A stretch of 45,249 nucleotides of DNA from Actinomycetes bacterium. Its GTDB lineage: Bacteria; Actinomycetota; Acidimicrobiia; Acidimicrobiales; Palsa-688. Below are positions 44,946-45,249 of the stretch, one piece after another (positions within the stretch are counted from its first letter, which is position 1; every line of letters starts with the position of its first letter). Below the pieces are notes generated by a model. The model saw nothing but the letters and a program-made list of their open reading frames with translations. It did not search any database and was not told the origin of the DNA. A program made the position numbers and the translations under genes. The stretch lies in NCBI GenBank assembly GCA_021850325.1, contig JAJZMF010000047.1, forward strand, positions 1 to 45,249, given 5' to 3'.

Positions 44946-45249
44946 GTGAAAAAGACGCTGGTCCCGTTCGTCACTGCCGTTGCCGCGCTGAGCCTGGCGG
45001 CCTGTGGGGCGTCGTCCACCAAGACCGGTGCCGCCGCCGGTACGACGACCACCGGTCCCAGGACCAGGGCCGCCAGTTCCCCGTCGACCAGACCGGGCCC
45101 CCGGGTGCCGCAGGGGCGACGGACCACCATCGTGTGGTGGGCGAGCCCCATCTCCACCAGCGGCCCCGACCTGCGCAAGGTGCTCATCACCGACTTCGAG
45201 AAGGCCAACCCGAGCATCAAGGTCACCCTGCAGACGGCCCCCACCAACA
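44946..45249 (+). CDS. Sugar-type ABC transporter substrate-binding lipoprotein, partial
   Basis: The gene starts at GTG 44946 after GAGGGGG (about 8 nt upstream) and runs off the window. The first 101 residues show a lipoprotein signal peptide, MKKTLVPFVTAVAALSLAAC, with the lipobox LAAC. A Thr/Ser/Arg-rich spacer follows, then TIVWWASPISTSGPDLRKV and ITDFEKANPSIKVTLQTAP. The segment IVWWxSP...FEKANPxIKV is typical of family 1 extracellular solute-binding proteins for sugars or related compounds. No stop codon lies within the window. Substrate and partner permeases would be encoded beyond the right edge. Confidence 0.85.
   Translation, partial: MKKTLVPFVTAVAALSLAACGASSTKTGAAAGTTTTGPRTRAASSPSTRPGPRVPQGRRTTIVWWASPISTSGPDLRKVLITDFEKANPSIKVTLQTAPTN

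Overview
The window comes from a very GC-rich bacterium with actinobacterial traits. These include many GTG and TTG starts, 4-bp GTGA gene overlaps, a PhoP-like two-component pair next to a mycobacterial-type PhoP box, a Vms1/eRF1-like protein of the Rv2629 type, and TANNNT -10 boxes placed 6-9 nt from start codons, which suggests leaderless transcripts. Actinomycetota is well supported. A position near Acidimicrobiia is only an impression. No rRNA, tRNA, CRISPR array, insertion sequence or phage gene was seen.

Layout. Positions 1-346 hold the frameshifted end of a gene. A minus-strand polysaccharide operon follows (7367 to 384): O-antigen ligase/polymerase, nucleotide-sugar dehydrogenase, WecA/MraY-like sugar-1-phosphate transferase, and a large polytopic membrane protein. 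A divergent GT4 glycosyltransferase starts near 7434. From 8711 to 16515 lies a cell-surface block: an ECF-like sigma factor, a translationally coupled membrane protein with a long Thr-rich tail, and two paralogous secreted proteins, the first with an S-layer-like expression architecture. Then come a sulfotransferase-like gene, a two-component system, and a divergent P1B-5-type metal ATPase fused to hemerythrin. The region 21783-28688 again concerns glycans: a paralog of the first membrane protein, a secreted beta-propeller protein, two glycosyltransferases and a half-length glycosyltransferase-like protein.

The region 28767-36630 is housekeeping: an SRPBCC-epimerase fusion, a short-chain dehydrogenase, a YcaQ-like DNA glycosylase, a YeiH-type exporter with a divergent LysR regulator, a quinone reductase-like protein, and the Vms1/eRF1-like protein. 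An amino-acid ABC transporter follows (36751-39468), then an unrecognised gene, prfC (RF3) preceded by a 17-codon upstream ORF, a PhoP/PhoR-like pair, and the start of a sugar-type ABC lipoprotein cut by the window end.

The most interesting links are regulatory. An exact TCACAGC-N4-TCACAGC site lies just upstream of the PhoP-like regulator. Four GTGA half-sites with exact 11-bp phasing, which are TCAC half-sites on the other strand, lie upstream of the S-layer-like gene's -10 box. The mRNA of that gene appears to start with a 12-bp stem-loop and to carry a structured leader of about 185 nt. Together these suggest that the PhoP-like regulator controls the surface coat, with the neighbouring sigma/Thr-rich-stalk pair as a second possible input. 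A second new-looking element is the small ORF whose TGA overlaps the GTG of prfC. All these links are inferred from sequence.
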